A stretch of DNA of 64,000 nucleotides from Thalassospira sp. ER-Se-21-Dark (GCF_017922435.1 NZ_VDEZ01000001.1:1178001-1242000); one strand, 5' to 3'. Positions 17,344 through 25,940 are shown, counted from the stretch's first letter. The notes: generated by a model from the letters alone, not told the origin. Numbers and translations: made by a program.

Positions 17344-18765
17344 ATGGGCAAACCTGTTAAGCGTCCCGGCAAGAACAACTACGAAATTCAATATCCGCTT
17401 CCCCAGAAACTCCGCCAAGTCATGCGCACATCTGCCATATATCGCAGTTTGGGCACAGCAGACCTTTCTACCGCAAAGAAGCTGTATCCAGTGCGCTTGG
17501 CAGAAGTTCAAGCCGAGGTAACTCGCCTTCTCGCAAAACACTTCCCGGATGATCAGAACGTTCTGCAAGAGCTTCAAGACCTCGTTACCGCATACAAGAA
17601 CGCGGATGACGATGCAGAACCCGGCAGCTTTTCCGAGAAGGACATTTTGCTGGATTTGGTTTCGGAATGGGGTACCAAACAGCGCCTTAAACGGATTGAA
17701 GCCTTCAAAACCTCCGCTCAATACAAGGCAGGGGAACCCATCCCAGTCGCGATTCGGCAAGCCGCCAACGAGATACAAGTTCAGGCAGAGAGCTTCGCCA
17801 AAGATGCATTAAACCCACGTACCAAAATTGACACGGTCACTGAAAGCTGGCGCAAAGCAAATGGACCCAAGCTTTCCGTGAGCACCAGAGACGAATACGA
17901 GCGTGCCATAAAGCGCTTCTCCGATTGGTGTGCTCGGCAGCAGATCGAGTATTACGATCAAATCACCCGCAGAAAAGTCCGTGAGTTTGTTGAAGAAACC
18001 TATTACGGCAAGATGGGGAAAACCGCCAATCTGGCTCTAAGCGGGCTCCGTGGCGTATGGAAGCACGCTATGACGGGAGGCTTTGTCGAGGAAAAGAGCA
18101 CTGTTTGGGATGACCACGAATACCCGAACCATATCCGTATCGGAACGGGTCAAGTAAAGGCCGAGACTGATGAAGAAGCTCCGTTCTCATTCGAAGACAT
18201 TGAAACGCTCCTAACCAAGCTCGACCCACCGCTCTTTGCTGACGTTCTTCGGCTGTCGCTTGTTACAGGGGGACGTAGCGCTGAAATCACTGCTCTCGAA
18301 TGGGAGCACATAACCAAGGAAGACGATGGCTATTGGGTCAGCCTCCCCGGCACAAAGACCAAAAGCGCTCGACGCCGCGTTCCAGTCCCTCACACGTTCA
18401 CCCCCCTCATGGAACGCTTGACCAGCACCAGAACCGGTCGCTGGGTCTTCCCATTTTACCCTAAGCTGGTGTTCGAGACCGACAAGAAACGCCATAGCTA
18501 TATCAACAAGGAGTTCAACCGTAAGCGCAGAAACCTCCAAATGCCCCAAGGAAAGCGCCAAGGCCTTCACTCTGCACGCCGAACCTATATCGAATTGCTA
18601 GAAGGCGCTGAGGTGGCCGTCGGAACCATCAAGTTATTGGTAGGCCACAAACGCCATGACATTACCATTGGGCGCTACACGAAAGGTCAATATGTCGATC
18701 TAAGGGCTGCAGTAGAGAAACTGATTTATCCAGAAAACCTTGTTTCACTAGTTAACGAAACATGA
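17344..18765 (+). CDS. int: Tyrosine recombinase / island integrase
   Basis: A 473-residue phage-type integrase that would catalyse site-specific insertion at the tRNA-Leu site. The C-terminal catalytic domain has R311 in VTGGRSAEITALEW, a lysine in PGTKTKSARR, H409-x-x-R412 in HSARRTY, H435 in LLVGHKRH, and the nucleophile Y445 in IGRYTKG. The middle region (about 165-265) looks like a SAM-like core-binding domain (TRDEYERAIKRFSDWC). The N-terminal ~160 residues may be an arm-type DNA-binding region. The full catalytic set is intact, so it may be active. Confidence 0.93.
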   Translation: MGKPVKRPGKNNYEIQYPLPQKLRQVMRTSAIYRSLGTADLSTAKKLYPVRLAEVQAEVTRLLAKHFPDDQNVLQELQDLVTAYKNADDDAEPGSFSEKDILLDLVSEWGTKQRLKRIEAFKTSAQYKAGEPIPVAIRQAANEIQVQAESFAKDALNPRTKIDTVTESWRKANGPKLSVSTRDEYERAIKRFSDWCARQQIEYYDQITRRKVREFVEETYYGKMGKTANLALSGLRGVWKHAMTGGFVEEKSTVWDDHEYPNHIRIGTGQVKAETDEEAPFSFEDIETLLTKLDPPLFADVLRLSLVTGGRSAEITALEWEHITKEDDGYWVSLPGTKTKSARRRVPVPHTFTPLMERLTSTRTGRWVFPFYPKLVFETDKKRHSYINKEFNRKRRNLQMPQGKRQGLHSARRTYIELLEGAEVAVGTIKLLVGHKRHDITIGRYTKGQYVDLRAAVEKLIYPENLVSLVNET

Positions 18766-18861
18766 TTTGGTATCGGTTCGAACAAGGACATTATCTTCCC
18801 TCACTCGACATAATGGATAATTGCAGTTTCTTTTCGACCTCACCTCAAACCAGTTTAAAAA

Positions 18862-20088
18862 TCACGCGCTCACTAATTGTTCAAAATGCCAACGCAGAGC
18901 AGCCCTCGAAGGCCCTTTACGATTTGCATGACTCAATGAGATTTTTTTCCCATGAAGAGCGACATATTCAGTGCCTTCTAACTGAGGAGAGACGTGTACC
19001 GTCAAGTCGTCTGGCGAAACCGACAACAGAAACATATCAAAAAGCGTATGAATGTCCGCCCGCAAGAGCAATCCATTCCCCAAATCAAGTTTGCTTTTTT
19101 TCCGATAGGGAACGATGTGAGCCGCCTGCAGTGCCACCGCAACCGCACAGCCAGTAATTGCGCATTTCCCATCAAAAAGGCCAATCAAATTACTACGGAA
19201 TTTAGCTTGCCCTTGCCGGACTGCGACTTCCCTGAATTTCTGGTCAGTGTCAACATCATCAGAATTAATTTGATCGGCGTCATCGCCTTGGTCAGCCCAA
19301 AGCTCCTCATCTTCCGAGAACTCTGCCACTTTGGTTTGCTCAATTACAAACTTTCTGTCTGGTGCTGAAGGGGCACAGCTCAACTGAATTTCTGCAAAGT
19401 GCTCCAGTGCTTCTTTAAAGGCTAACTTTAGGTCCACCTCCTTACCCTCGTGAAACACACTTGCAGGGAATATCCTGCAAATAGCTCCACCCCCCCTGCT
19501 CAACGGCTCTTTTTTCAGGGATTTAAATAGGTCGGAGGGCAACTGAAATGCGTCGAAGCCATCATCATCTTGCAATAATCGTGTCGAGGCATTCACATGC
19601 CACTCTGGCGAGTTACCGACGACAGCATCAAGGCGCTCAATCACGGTACCACTGATAGGCAGTTTGCGGTGGATTTGGGGGATGATGATTCTGTTCTGTT
19701 GCTTGATCTTAGCATCAGAGTATTCAGCCTCACTGATACTTACCGCAAAGCCCAGCTCAAGCCCTCTTTTAGAGGCAATAACGTAAATCTGAGGCATCTT
19801 GTTGAAGTCTTCGGATTGTCTGTTCCGAACCGCACACCACAAATCCTTTGGTCTATGACCTCTCGAACCCCTGTCTTCACTATACCGCTGTGGCTCTACA
19901 TAAAGGCGTTCGCCTCCCGCTATTTCAGAAAGAGCCTCCTCACATGCGTCGATCAATTCTCGATAAATACGCCAATAATGTTGCTTATCTTCGTTTCCGA
20001 CGACCGCAGGCTTAGTTTTAGAACCAAAAGCCCACGGACCTGCGTCACGGTATTTTTCAAAAAGCCGGATATCAGCGCTACTTATCAC
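18862..20088 (-). CDS. HNH endonuclease-domain protein with unassigned N-terminus
   Basis: A 408-residue protein whose C-terminal third is an HNH_2-type nuclease domain. RQGQAKFRSNLIGLFDGKCAITGC starts near residue 291, then QAAHIVPY with H324, GNGLLLRADIHTLFD with N338 and H347. This fold is common in modification-dependent or accessory restriction proteins. Residues 1-240 are not recognised by me and may sense or bind DNA; MrcB_N/DUF3578-type domains are a loose comparison only. Start is GTG at 20088, 17 bp after the MazG-like stop. It is the last gene of the minus-strand operon. Confidence 0.75.
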   Translation of the reverse strand: MISSADIRLFEKYRDAGPWAFGSKTKPAVVGNEDKQHYWRIYRELIDACEEALSEIAGGERLYVEPQRYSEDRGSRGHRPKDLWCAVRNRQSEDFNKMPQIYVIASKRGLELGFAVSISEAEYSDAKIKQQNRIIIPQIHRKLPISGTVIERLDAVVGNSPEWHVNASTRLLQDDDGFDAFQLPSDLFKSLKKEPLSRGGGAICRIFPASVFHEGKEVDLKLAFKEALEHFAEIQLSCAPSAPDRKFVIEQTKVAEFSEDEELWADQGDDADQINSDDVDTDQKFREVAVRQGQAKFRSNLIGLFDGKCAITGCAVAVALQAAHIVPYRKKSKLDLGNGLLLRADIHTLFDMFLLSVSPDDLTVHVSPQLEGTEYVALHGKKISLSHANRKGPSRAALRWHFEQLVSA

Positions 20089-20105
20089 GTCAAAACCTCA
20101 GAAAG

Positions 20106-20459
20106 TCATAACCTATTGTATTTAGTAGACTTTCCATACGATTTGGCAACTGGATATTTTTCGGCGTTCTTGGAAATTTTGGTGTTAGCCTTGGCTACTA
20201 AATCAAATCCAACCTTGTCGGCTATCAGTAAAAGGTAATTGAATATATCAGCACACTCATCGACAAAGCTCTCGCGAAATTCTTGATTTTCGAGAGCCTT
20301 ATCGACTTCTTCGTCACGCATCCAGAGCATCAACTCTACAAGCTCAGACGCTTCTATGGACAACGCAGATGCCAAATCCTTGATAGTATGAAACTGCTCC
20401 CAATCTCGATCATCGCGAAACTTGCGAAGCCGACTCTGAAGCTCACCTAAATCACCCAT
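20106..20459 (-). CDS. MazG-like nucleotide pyrophosphohydrolase
   Basis: A 117-residue all-alpha NTP-PPase. The metal-binding pattern is visible: EASELVELMLWM (EXXE-like) and ESFVDECADIFNYLLLIAD (E..D motif). Such proteins cleave (d)NTPs to NMP plus pyrophosphate. In a nuclease operon, nucleotide depletion or removal of modified or alarmone nucleotides is a plausible role, but this is inference. It is separated from the upstream PtuB-like gene by 13 bp and from the following HNH gene by 17 bp. Confidence 0.8.
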   Translation of the reverse strand: MGDLGELQSRLRKFRDDRDWEQFHTIKDLASALSIEASELVELMLWMRDEEVDKALENQEFRESFVDECADIFNYLLLIADKVGFDLVAKANTKISKNAEKYPVAKSYGKSTKYNRL

Positions 20460-20472
20460 TTGAAAACCTCAA

Positions 20473-21330
20473 TTAAACATCTGGGTTCCAGAACCCTTCC
20501 GCATTTTCCAATGCTTGGTACATTGCACGCCTCCTGTCGTTAACGTGATTTCGATAATGCTCGACGCTTTCTCTGAGGAACTCCCTGCACGCTTCTGGTC
20601 CACCAAACCTTAAGAGAATTTCTCTCTGTGACAAAAGCTCAACAAGTCGCTCACCTGCCTCAGTGCTGAAACGCAGTGCTAACTTATAGTCATCAAAATG
20701 CTTCTTAACGCGGTTTCTATCCGTTTCAGACCAATGCGCGGGAGCATCAACGTAATATTTGATCGAAAGCGGGTTGGACCAAACAACCTGCGCAAAAAGC
20801 CATTGCTCTTGGTAAAAATGATCAGCGTCCAAGAATGGATGCAATACCTGCTCCTGAGCAGTCTCCGCGATACTCGCACCTTTTCCCGTATTACAATCAC
20901 GACAACTCGGTATCAGATTTGCGGGGAGTACGGAGTATTTAGGATATCGGGACTTAGGTAGATAATGATCGAGTGTTCGAACCTGTCCCATCCCGCAAGA
21001 TGGGCATTTCCTGTCTCCCGCGACAATCAGCCGGTCATAAAATAGCCGACCGGGTTTAGCAGAAGGAACTAGATAGGCACTGTAAAGCGCCTTAAGTTGA
21101 CCCTTGTTAATGGCACCAACAACAATCTCGTCGTCAGAAGTTCTATTTGGCAATACGGGCAGGTCACTTAAGGCCCCTAAAGAGGCATGGTTTCGATATT
21201 CATCGTATGCCTCACTCAGCTCGGGGTAGATCATTTGATAGCGCTGCTTCAGTCCCTCATCGGTAACGCCGTCCAAGCAAGCGTCGTAAATCTCCGTATC
21301 CGATACTTCCGTACATTCAAGTTGAATCAT
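20473..21330 (-). CDS. PtuB-like HNH endonuclease
   Basis: A 285-residue protein with a zinc-framed HNH domain: CPSCGMG (C109, C112), TLDHYLPKSRYP (D121, H122), LPANLIPSCRDCNTGKG (N138, C143, C146). The LDHYLPKS..YP..S..PxNL.P.C..CN..KG pattern closely resembles PtuB of the Septu defence system and the PtuB effector of some retrons. Its ATG overlaps the stop of the AAA ATPase gene as ATGA, tying the two translationally. The N-terminal 100 and C-terminal ~130 residues are helical in appearance and not otherwise assigned. Confidence 0.8.
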   Translation of the reverse strand: MIQLECTEVSDTEIYDACLDGVTDEGLKQRYQMIYPELSEAYDEYRNHASLGALSDLPVLPNRTSDDEIVVGAINKGQLKALYSAYLVPSAKPGRLFYDRLIVAGDRKCPSCGMGQVRTLDHYLPKSRYPKYSVLPANLIPSCRDCNTGKGASIAETAQEQVLHPFLDADHFYQEQWLFAQVVWSNPLSIKYYVDAPAHWSETDRNRVKKHFDDYKLALRFSTEAGERLVELLSQREILLRFGGPEACREFLRESVEHYRNHVNDRRRAMYQALENAEGFWNPDV

Positions 21331-22883
21331 TGTAGTTTTTGGTCCCGATCAAAGATCAAAGCCCGGAGGATTGCTTGAGCCTCAAGGCCTAACTGCCCAC
21401 CAAACTCTGCAATGATTTCGTCGTAGCTGTCCCCGGCGCGAACAGCAGCCGACAGGATAGTGTGGAAGCCCGATTTGCTAACTTCTAAACCAAACACTTC
21501 TCGGGTCAACGTCCCCACATTTTCGCCAAATGTTTCTAAGTCTGGTCGGCTTACAGCAACGGCTAACTTACTCCGATGGACCTTCCAAACACAGGACTTG
21601 GGTATTTCCTGAAGAACTACAGGAGAATGCGTAGCAATAATTGCTACACCGTTGCGGTCGAGAAGCAACTGGCTAAGAGACCTAGTAAACGCCGAAAGAA
21701 GAGGAGGATGCAGATGGCTCTCCGGCTCATCAACTAAAACCAACGTCTTTTCTTCGACACAAGATACTAACTTAGTAAGCGTAAGAAGGACAACTGCATG
21801 CCCAGAACTCATTTTTCTTATTAGCCTGAGCGCGGAATGCAAAACCTCTTCTTCTGGAAGGTTGACCAATCCTCTCAAACCGGTTTCTGCAAAGTTTTCA
21901 TCGGACTCAAGAGTGTATATGGCGTTCAACCATCTTTTTTCTTTTGTAGGCTCACTTAGACAAACCTCAAAGCTATCAACAAATTCTTTGTAAATTTCTT
22001 CTAAGTTCTTTAATTGACTGCGGTCACGTGAATTCCGCAGACCGATATAGTGATAACAGTTACCAAGAGATCGATCAGTCTGTTCTTTTGGCGGCTTAAA
22101 GGGGTCGAAAGCGCTGAATGATACAGAGATCAAGCTGCTGAAGTACTCATCATCAATCGGTGGTGCCGGTGTTTCTGGCTCAAGAAAGGGTCCAAACCAT
22201 TTTTGATAGTCTACAAACCGCTTGGTTTTACGATCTTTTTCAACAAAGGCTTCGATCATTCCGTTGAGAACGGTAGTTTTCCCGACACCATTTCGACCAA
22301 TTATTGCATGAATATTGGTGCTTGGCTTGGAGCCAACCTTAACGTCAAAACTAAGTTCTATGCCCGTAAAGTCGGCTTCTTCCTCTCGGACATAACCGAA
22401 ATTGAAATCGGTTAAACGGCTAGCGCCCAAAAGAACACGCCTATATTGCTCCAGCACGACCGACATATTCACGTCGCGAAATAGAGAAACTCGAGTTACC
22501 GCCTCCCTTTTAGCAAGCTGGAAAGCTCCGTCACTATAAGCGACATCATTTAGGCTCCGAAGAATCACCTCACGTTCTTGTGGGCCCAGCTTTTCCATCA
22601 TTGTTTCATAGTACGAAGCATCCAGAGCTACAGAAAAATAGTTACTAGGCAATGCATCGAAGCTCTCTGCAAGCGTAGAGCGGGTAGGTACACTCTCCGA
22701 TTGGCCAGTGAAGCCAATCTTGACAGCACCGAGATCAAGATGTTCGCCCTCACTGTTATACATGCTCGCATGAAACATAGTTACGAAGCTGTAATCGTTC
22801 CAACTATCAGAACGAAGAAATACGGTACTTTGACCACCTTCGGGAATTGATGTTCTTCGCCCTGATAAGATTACAAATCTCAT
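21327..22883 (-). CDS. PtuA-like AAA/SMC-type ATPase with N-terminal extension
   Basis: A 518-residue ATPase of the AAA_15/AAA_21 (OLD/SMC-like) group. Walker A GRNGVGKT is at residues 196-203, an ABC-type signature (KMSSGHAVVLL) is near 358, Walker B LVLVDEPESHLHPP begins at 381, and IIATHSP is at 415-421. In known PtuA proteins Walker A usually lies close to the N-terminus. Here ~190 residues precede it and could be a sensing domain; I do not recognise them. It is the first gene of a four-gene operon; AGGTAAGT precedes the ATG at 22883. The partner HNH gene suggests Septu-like abortive or nicking defence. Confidence 0.8.
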   Translation of the reverse strand: MRFVILSGRRTSIPEGGQSTVFLRSDSWNDYSFVTMFHASMYNSEGEHLDLGAVKIGFTGQSESVPTRSTLAESFDALPSNYFSVALDASYYETMMEKLGPQEREVILRSLNDVAYSDGAFQLAKREAVTRVSLFRDVNMSVVLEQYRRVLLGASRLTDFNFGYVREEEADFTGIELSFDVKVGSKPSTNIHAIIGRNGVGKTTVLNGMIEAFVEKDRKTKRFVDYQKWFGPFLEPETPAPPIDDEYFSSLISVSFSAFDPFKPPKEQTDRSLGNCYHYIGLRNSRDRSQLKNLEEIYKEFVDSFEVCLSEPTKEKRWLNAIYTLESDENFAETGLRGLVNLPEEEVLHSALRLIRKMSSGHAVVLLTLTKLVSCVEEKTLVLVDEPESHLHPPLLSAFTRSLSQLLLDRNGVAIIATHSPVVLQEIPKSCVWKVHRSKLAVAVSRPDLETFGENVGTLTREVFGLEVSKSGFHTILSAAVRAGDSYDEIIAEFGGQLGLEAQAILRALIFDRDQKLQ

Positions 22884-22939
22884 ACTTACCTACAATTCCA
22901 ACGTGCATTATTGAATATACATTAAAGCGCTTCGTTTAG

Positions 22940-22957
22940 TGCACGCAAGAGCGTGCA
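22940..22957. promoter_or_regulatory. Inverted repeat upstream of the ATPase operon
   Basis: TGCACGC-AAGA-GCGTGCA is a 7-bp perfect dyad, 57 bp before the ATPase start codon. It may be an operator for the operon; no dedicated repressor gene is adjacent. Confidence 0.4.
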
Positions 22958-23280
22958 TACTCAGAACCACCCAGCACCAGACAAAAAAACTTCATTCTCC
23001 TCGCACTAAATCCCAACTATCCCATGCCGACAGGCCCTGTCCGCTTAAGTCAAGAAAACCCTGCCCAACGAAAGGCAGTCGAAGGAAAACAGACGAGAGC
23101 GAGATTTCAAGGATAAAAGCGCCGAAGAGATTGATCGTCATGATTAAGGTTCCCCTTTGTGTTGTCTGGGCCCCAAGCTATCAAGATCACCAACAACAAC
23201 CAGAGTCCCTTTGGAATCAGAGCGTTGCACTCTTTGCGTTTGCCTCTTCCCGTGAAACACCATAGATTGCCTCAATAGCC

Positions 23281-23423
23281 TATAATTCCTCCATTAGTGG
23301 AACGGTTTTAGTCCACCCGATAAGCACGGCATTTGGAAGGTCGGAATATTTTGGGCGACCACCTGAGCGGGTATCATTAGTAATAGTTGGCGCTCAATCC
23401 CCCCTTGCCGGGGGCGTTTTTAA
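23281..23423 (+). ncRNA. Candidate small RNA in the island
   Basis: A perfect TATAAT at 23281-23286 (no good -35) is followed by three hairpins: GTGGA..TCCAC (about 23298-23320), GGTCG..CGACC (about 23339-23362) and a terminal CCCCC..GGGGG stem with CGTTTTT (about 23398-23421). The layout fits a ~130-nt transcript ending in a rho-independent terminator, and no plus-strand gene exists that would need one. It lies between the ATPase operon and the resolvase. The rest of 22958-23464 shows no gene. Confidence 0.35.
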
Positions 23424-23464
23424 GCAGCCGAGCCATGGCGATATCCCAGCTTTCTTTTCCCTGC

Positions 23465-24028
23465 TCAGAAAGCCGTATCAGAAAGCTCTTTGACGACGCG
23501 ATAAACCGAAGACCTCGCGATGCCGAGTTCCTTAGAGATCGCGGTTGCCCCTTTGCCTTCGTCCATGAGTTGCTTGATGGCGGCGGGGTCAATCTCTGAG
23601 GGCCTACCCTTGTACTTGCCTTCACGCCTCGCCCGCTCAATACCCTCTCTCTGTCGTTCCAACATAATCTCGCGCTCGAACTGCGCGATGGCGGAGACCA
23701 CAGTGAGCATCATCCTTCCCGTGGCTTTCCCGGTGTCTATATTCAAGTCAAGGATATGGAGCGCCGCCTTCTTGCCTTCGATAACCTTGATCAACTCCAT
23801 GAGGTGAGCGGTGGAGCGGGCAAGCCGGTCAAGCTTTGTAACCACCAACGTGTCGCCCTCACGGATAAAGTCCAGCGCTGCCGCTAGTTGCTCCCTTGCC
23901 ATCACATCGACCGATGAAACCTGCTCGGCGAATACCCTCTCGCAGTTAAGAGCTTTAAGCTCCCTTACCTGTCCTTCAATGCTAGCCTTCTGGTCCAGTG
24001 TTGAGGCGCGTGCATAGCCGACCAACAT
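23465..24028 (-). CDS. Serine recombinase, resolvase/invertase family
   Basis: A 187-residue small serine recombinase. The nucleophile serine is in VGYARASTLDQ; further motifs are EQVSSVDVMAREQL, VVTKLDRLARS and QFEREIMLERQREGIERAR. A C-terminal helix-turn-helix (GKGATAISKELGIARSSVYRVVK) completes the resolvase architecture, so it appears intact. ATG 24028 gives the canonical N-terminus MLVGYARAST with AGGAGAG upstream. An in-frame extension further upstream is not supported. It may resolve multimers of the element or invert DNA; no inverted recombination sites were recognised. Confidence 0.92.
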   Translation of the reverse strand: MLVGYARASTLDQKASIEGQVRELKALNCERVFAEQVSSVDVMAREQLAAALDFIREGDTLVVTKLDRLARSTAHLMELIKVIEGKKAALHILDLNIDTGKATGRMMLTVVSAIAQFEREIMLERQREGIERARREGKYKGRPSEIDPAAIKQLMDEGKGATAISKELGIARSSVYRVVKELSDTAF

Positions 24029-24352
24029 TGGTTGCTCTCCTGTCAAAGTGTCCGATTTACATTTAAGACGTTTGATCTGAATCGTCCTATAAATCAACAA
24101 ACAATGTAAAAGAGACAATCTACATCGCACGGTAAGACGTCCAGTTTAACCATGCTCAAACGAGACACCCACTCTACCGCCTATGATTTCTGGAGCTTTC
24201 AGAAGCCACTGGACAAGACATTCCCTCGCCATTGGAACAAGGTCGCCAGCAGGCCGTTTAATTTGACTCTGGAGAGCCCTCACACACTCATTGGCTAGTG
24301 AGGCACCCAAACAAGACAACGACTCTCCAAGGACGAAGAAACAGCCATATTA

Positions 24353-24600
24353 ATTACACCGCACCCTTGGATAAGTCAGGCATCTTCCTGTCGACAATTC
24401 TTGATCAGCCAACCCTGATGAATGCCATGCTAAGTAATTGGGATTAATCATGAATATAAAGTTATCCACCGATTACAACGCACCCTTGGATAAGTCATAG
24501 TAAGAATGATATTTAAAGGTTATTTAGAGTTATAGTTAGAGGGATAGTAAGGGTAATAGTTAGAGGGTTAGTTAGGTTTATAGGTAGGTTATCGCTCCCC
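24353..24600. other. Origin-like patch: direct repeats, DnaA-like box, AT-rich repeats
   Basis: The string CGCACCCTTGGATAAGTCA preceded by ATTACAC or ATTACAA occurs at 24353-24378 and 24472-24497, with a shorter third copy (ATTACCACGCACCCTTGGA) at 25100-25118. A DnaA-like box TTATCCACC (24462-24470) sits directly before the second copy. An AT-rich run of degenerate TAGTTAGAGGG units follows (about 24525-24590). Iterons, a DnaA box and an AT-rich stretch are the usual parts of a replication origin. No Rep gene is recognised, so recombinase sites are an alternative. The remainder of 24029-24693 is otherwise empty. Confidence 0.4.
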
Positions 24601-24693
24601 GCTAAATAGTATGGCAGTCCAGCCTTAAACGGATAGACCCAACAACCATATCCCCGACAAAGCCTATCACCACACAGGTCAAACCTTTGGTGC

Positions 24694-24999
24694 TTACCTA
24701 GTCGCTATTCTGACTGTGAAATCTCGCTTCCCACAACTGACACAACGCAGTCTTCGGGCTAACATCCAGACGCCAGTTGTCTCGGGTGCCAAGCAAAGCA
24801 ATTCAACCGGGCGCTTACTGACGCAACGATAACAAGTTCGGCAGTAAAAATGGATTGCCTTGTAATCATGACGCACAAGTTCACTTAATGGGACACCATC
24901 TTGTTCGTAATCCAAGGTAAGCCTCCTATGGCATACCCTGCCCCCAAGCATCCATTTAAGCCGCAACAGATATCCGTTCAAGAGGGTGAAGCCCAACAC
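24694..24999 (-). CDS. Small putative zinc-ribbon protein
   Basis: Up to 101 residues with two Cys pairs, CRTCYRC near the middle and CVSCGKRD near the end, preceded by LARRLRC. This C..C / RC..CG arrangement matches small uncharacterised alphaproteobacterial zinc-finger proteins. An internal ATG (residue 17) could be the true start. No partner gene is evident, and function is unknown. Confidence 0.5.
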   Translation of the reverse strand: MLGFTLLNGYLLRLKWMLGGRVCHRRLTLDYEQDGVPLSELVRHDYKAIHFYCRTCYRCVSKRPVELLCLAPETTGVWMLARRLRCVSCGKRDFTVRIATR

Positions 25000-25164
25000 T
25001 GAGCAGCCCTCGATAGCGACAGAGGTTGAGGCACGTTAATCGCTTTCCGTGCTTCCCTCTGGCGCTCACCACAACGTCAGGATTTCTGCGGGTTTCAAGA
25101 TTACCACGCACCCTTGGAATACCCATCCAAAGCAATAGATGACCCTAAGAAAGCGAGAATCCCG

Positions 25165-25620
25165 ATGCCCGTGCACTTTCTGACTTCTGACATTGACGAC
25201 TTTCACAATGAAGTCGAAACCGAACTCTATGACCTCTCCCGTGTGAAGCCAATCGTTTCGCGACGCAATGGCACCCTTTATACGTCTAGCCACCACATCG
25301 CACGCTTCTTCCGTCGAAAACACGAAACGGTTGTCCGCAGATTACTCGAACTCGAACACTTCAATTTCTTCAAAGAGGTGGTGGAGAGAACTGCGACCAC
25401 TTTTACTGAGGCAGGAAATCCGAGAAAGACCACCGTCTATGACATCCCCCATAGCGGGTTCGACTACTTAGCCTGTCTTCTCTTGGACACCAAAGACCGC
25501 GAAAAGTTTATCGAGTACCTCAAGGAGTTCGAGTTTCAGCAGGAAGTAATGGATTTCCATTCAATTCTGATTGCGCACAAAATCGAGCCCGAGCAAGCCC
25601 TAGAAATGCTACTGCCATGA
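25165..25620 (+). CDS. Rha-family phage regulatory protein
   Basis: A 151-residue protein with the pRha-type N-terminal domain: KPIVSRRNGTLYTSSHHIARFFRRKHETVVRRLLELE, followed by YDIPHSGFDYLACLLLDTKDREKFIEYLKEFE in place of the usual RDGFTLLAMG..G..A..wK..YI. Rha proteins are temperate-phage regulators. I use ATG 25165; the frame is also open upstream to a TTG at 25114. The sequence diverges from typical Rha in its second half. Confidence 0.65.
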   Translation: MPVHFLTSDIDDFHNEVETELYDLSRVKPIVSRRNGTLYTSSHHIARFFRRKHETVVRRLLELEHFNFFKEVVERTATTFTEAGNPRKTTVYDIPHSGFDYLACLLLDTKDREKFIEYLKEFEFQQEVMDFHSILIAHKIEPEQALEMLLP

Positions 25621-25940
25621 TCAAGGCGACAACTACGGGCGGTTATCTGCCCTAGACATAGCCCCCTCAAGTAAGCTGAAAACTCAGTCAAACGCCCACT
25701 TAACAGGTCACCTTCTGGTGGCCTTTTTTTTCGTCGTTCGTGCGTGAGGGGGCGGTCTATCTATCATTTTTCGAATGCTCCCAATCCACCACCACCTTCA
25801 ATACCCCTAGGAGGCGATTTAAGGCACCTTGAAGAGTCATGCGGGGTATGGCGGCTGGGGTTTTGAGGCCTGCACACTCAAAGCGCCGCTGTGACTTAAA
25901 AATCGGCTCACTGAGCAATCGACTGCGCAGTGAGGCAGTC
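25621..25940. other. Intergenic region with a terminator
   Basis: No gene is seen in these 320 bases apart from the terminator at 25706-25731. The region probably holds the promoter for the BRO-type gene. Confidence 0.5.
25706..25731 (+). terminator. Terminator downstream of the Rha-type gene
   Basis: GGTCACC-TTCT-GGTGGCC with one G-U pair, followed by eight T's. Confidence 0.85.

Noticed and set aside
22939-23265. 108-codon plus-strand frame upstream of the ATPase operon
   Set aside because: No ribosome site or family motif; it spans the inverted repeat and non-coding sequence.
24353-24497. Repeats considered as a CRISPR array
   Set aside because: Only two full copies, 119 bp apart, with no uniform spacers and no cas genes.
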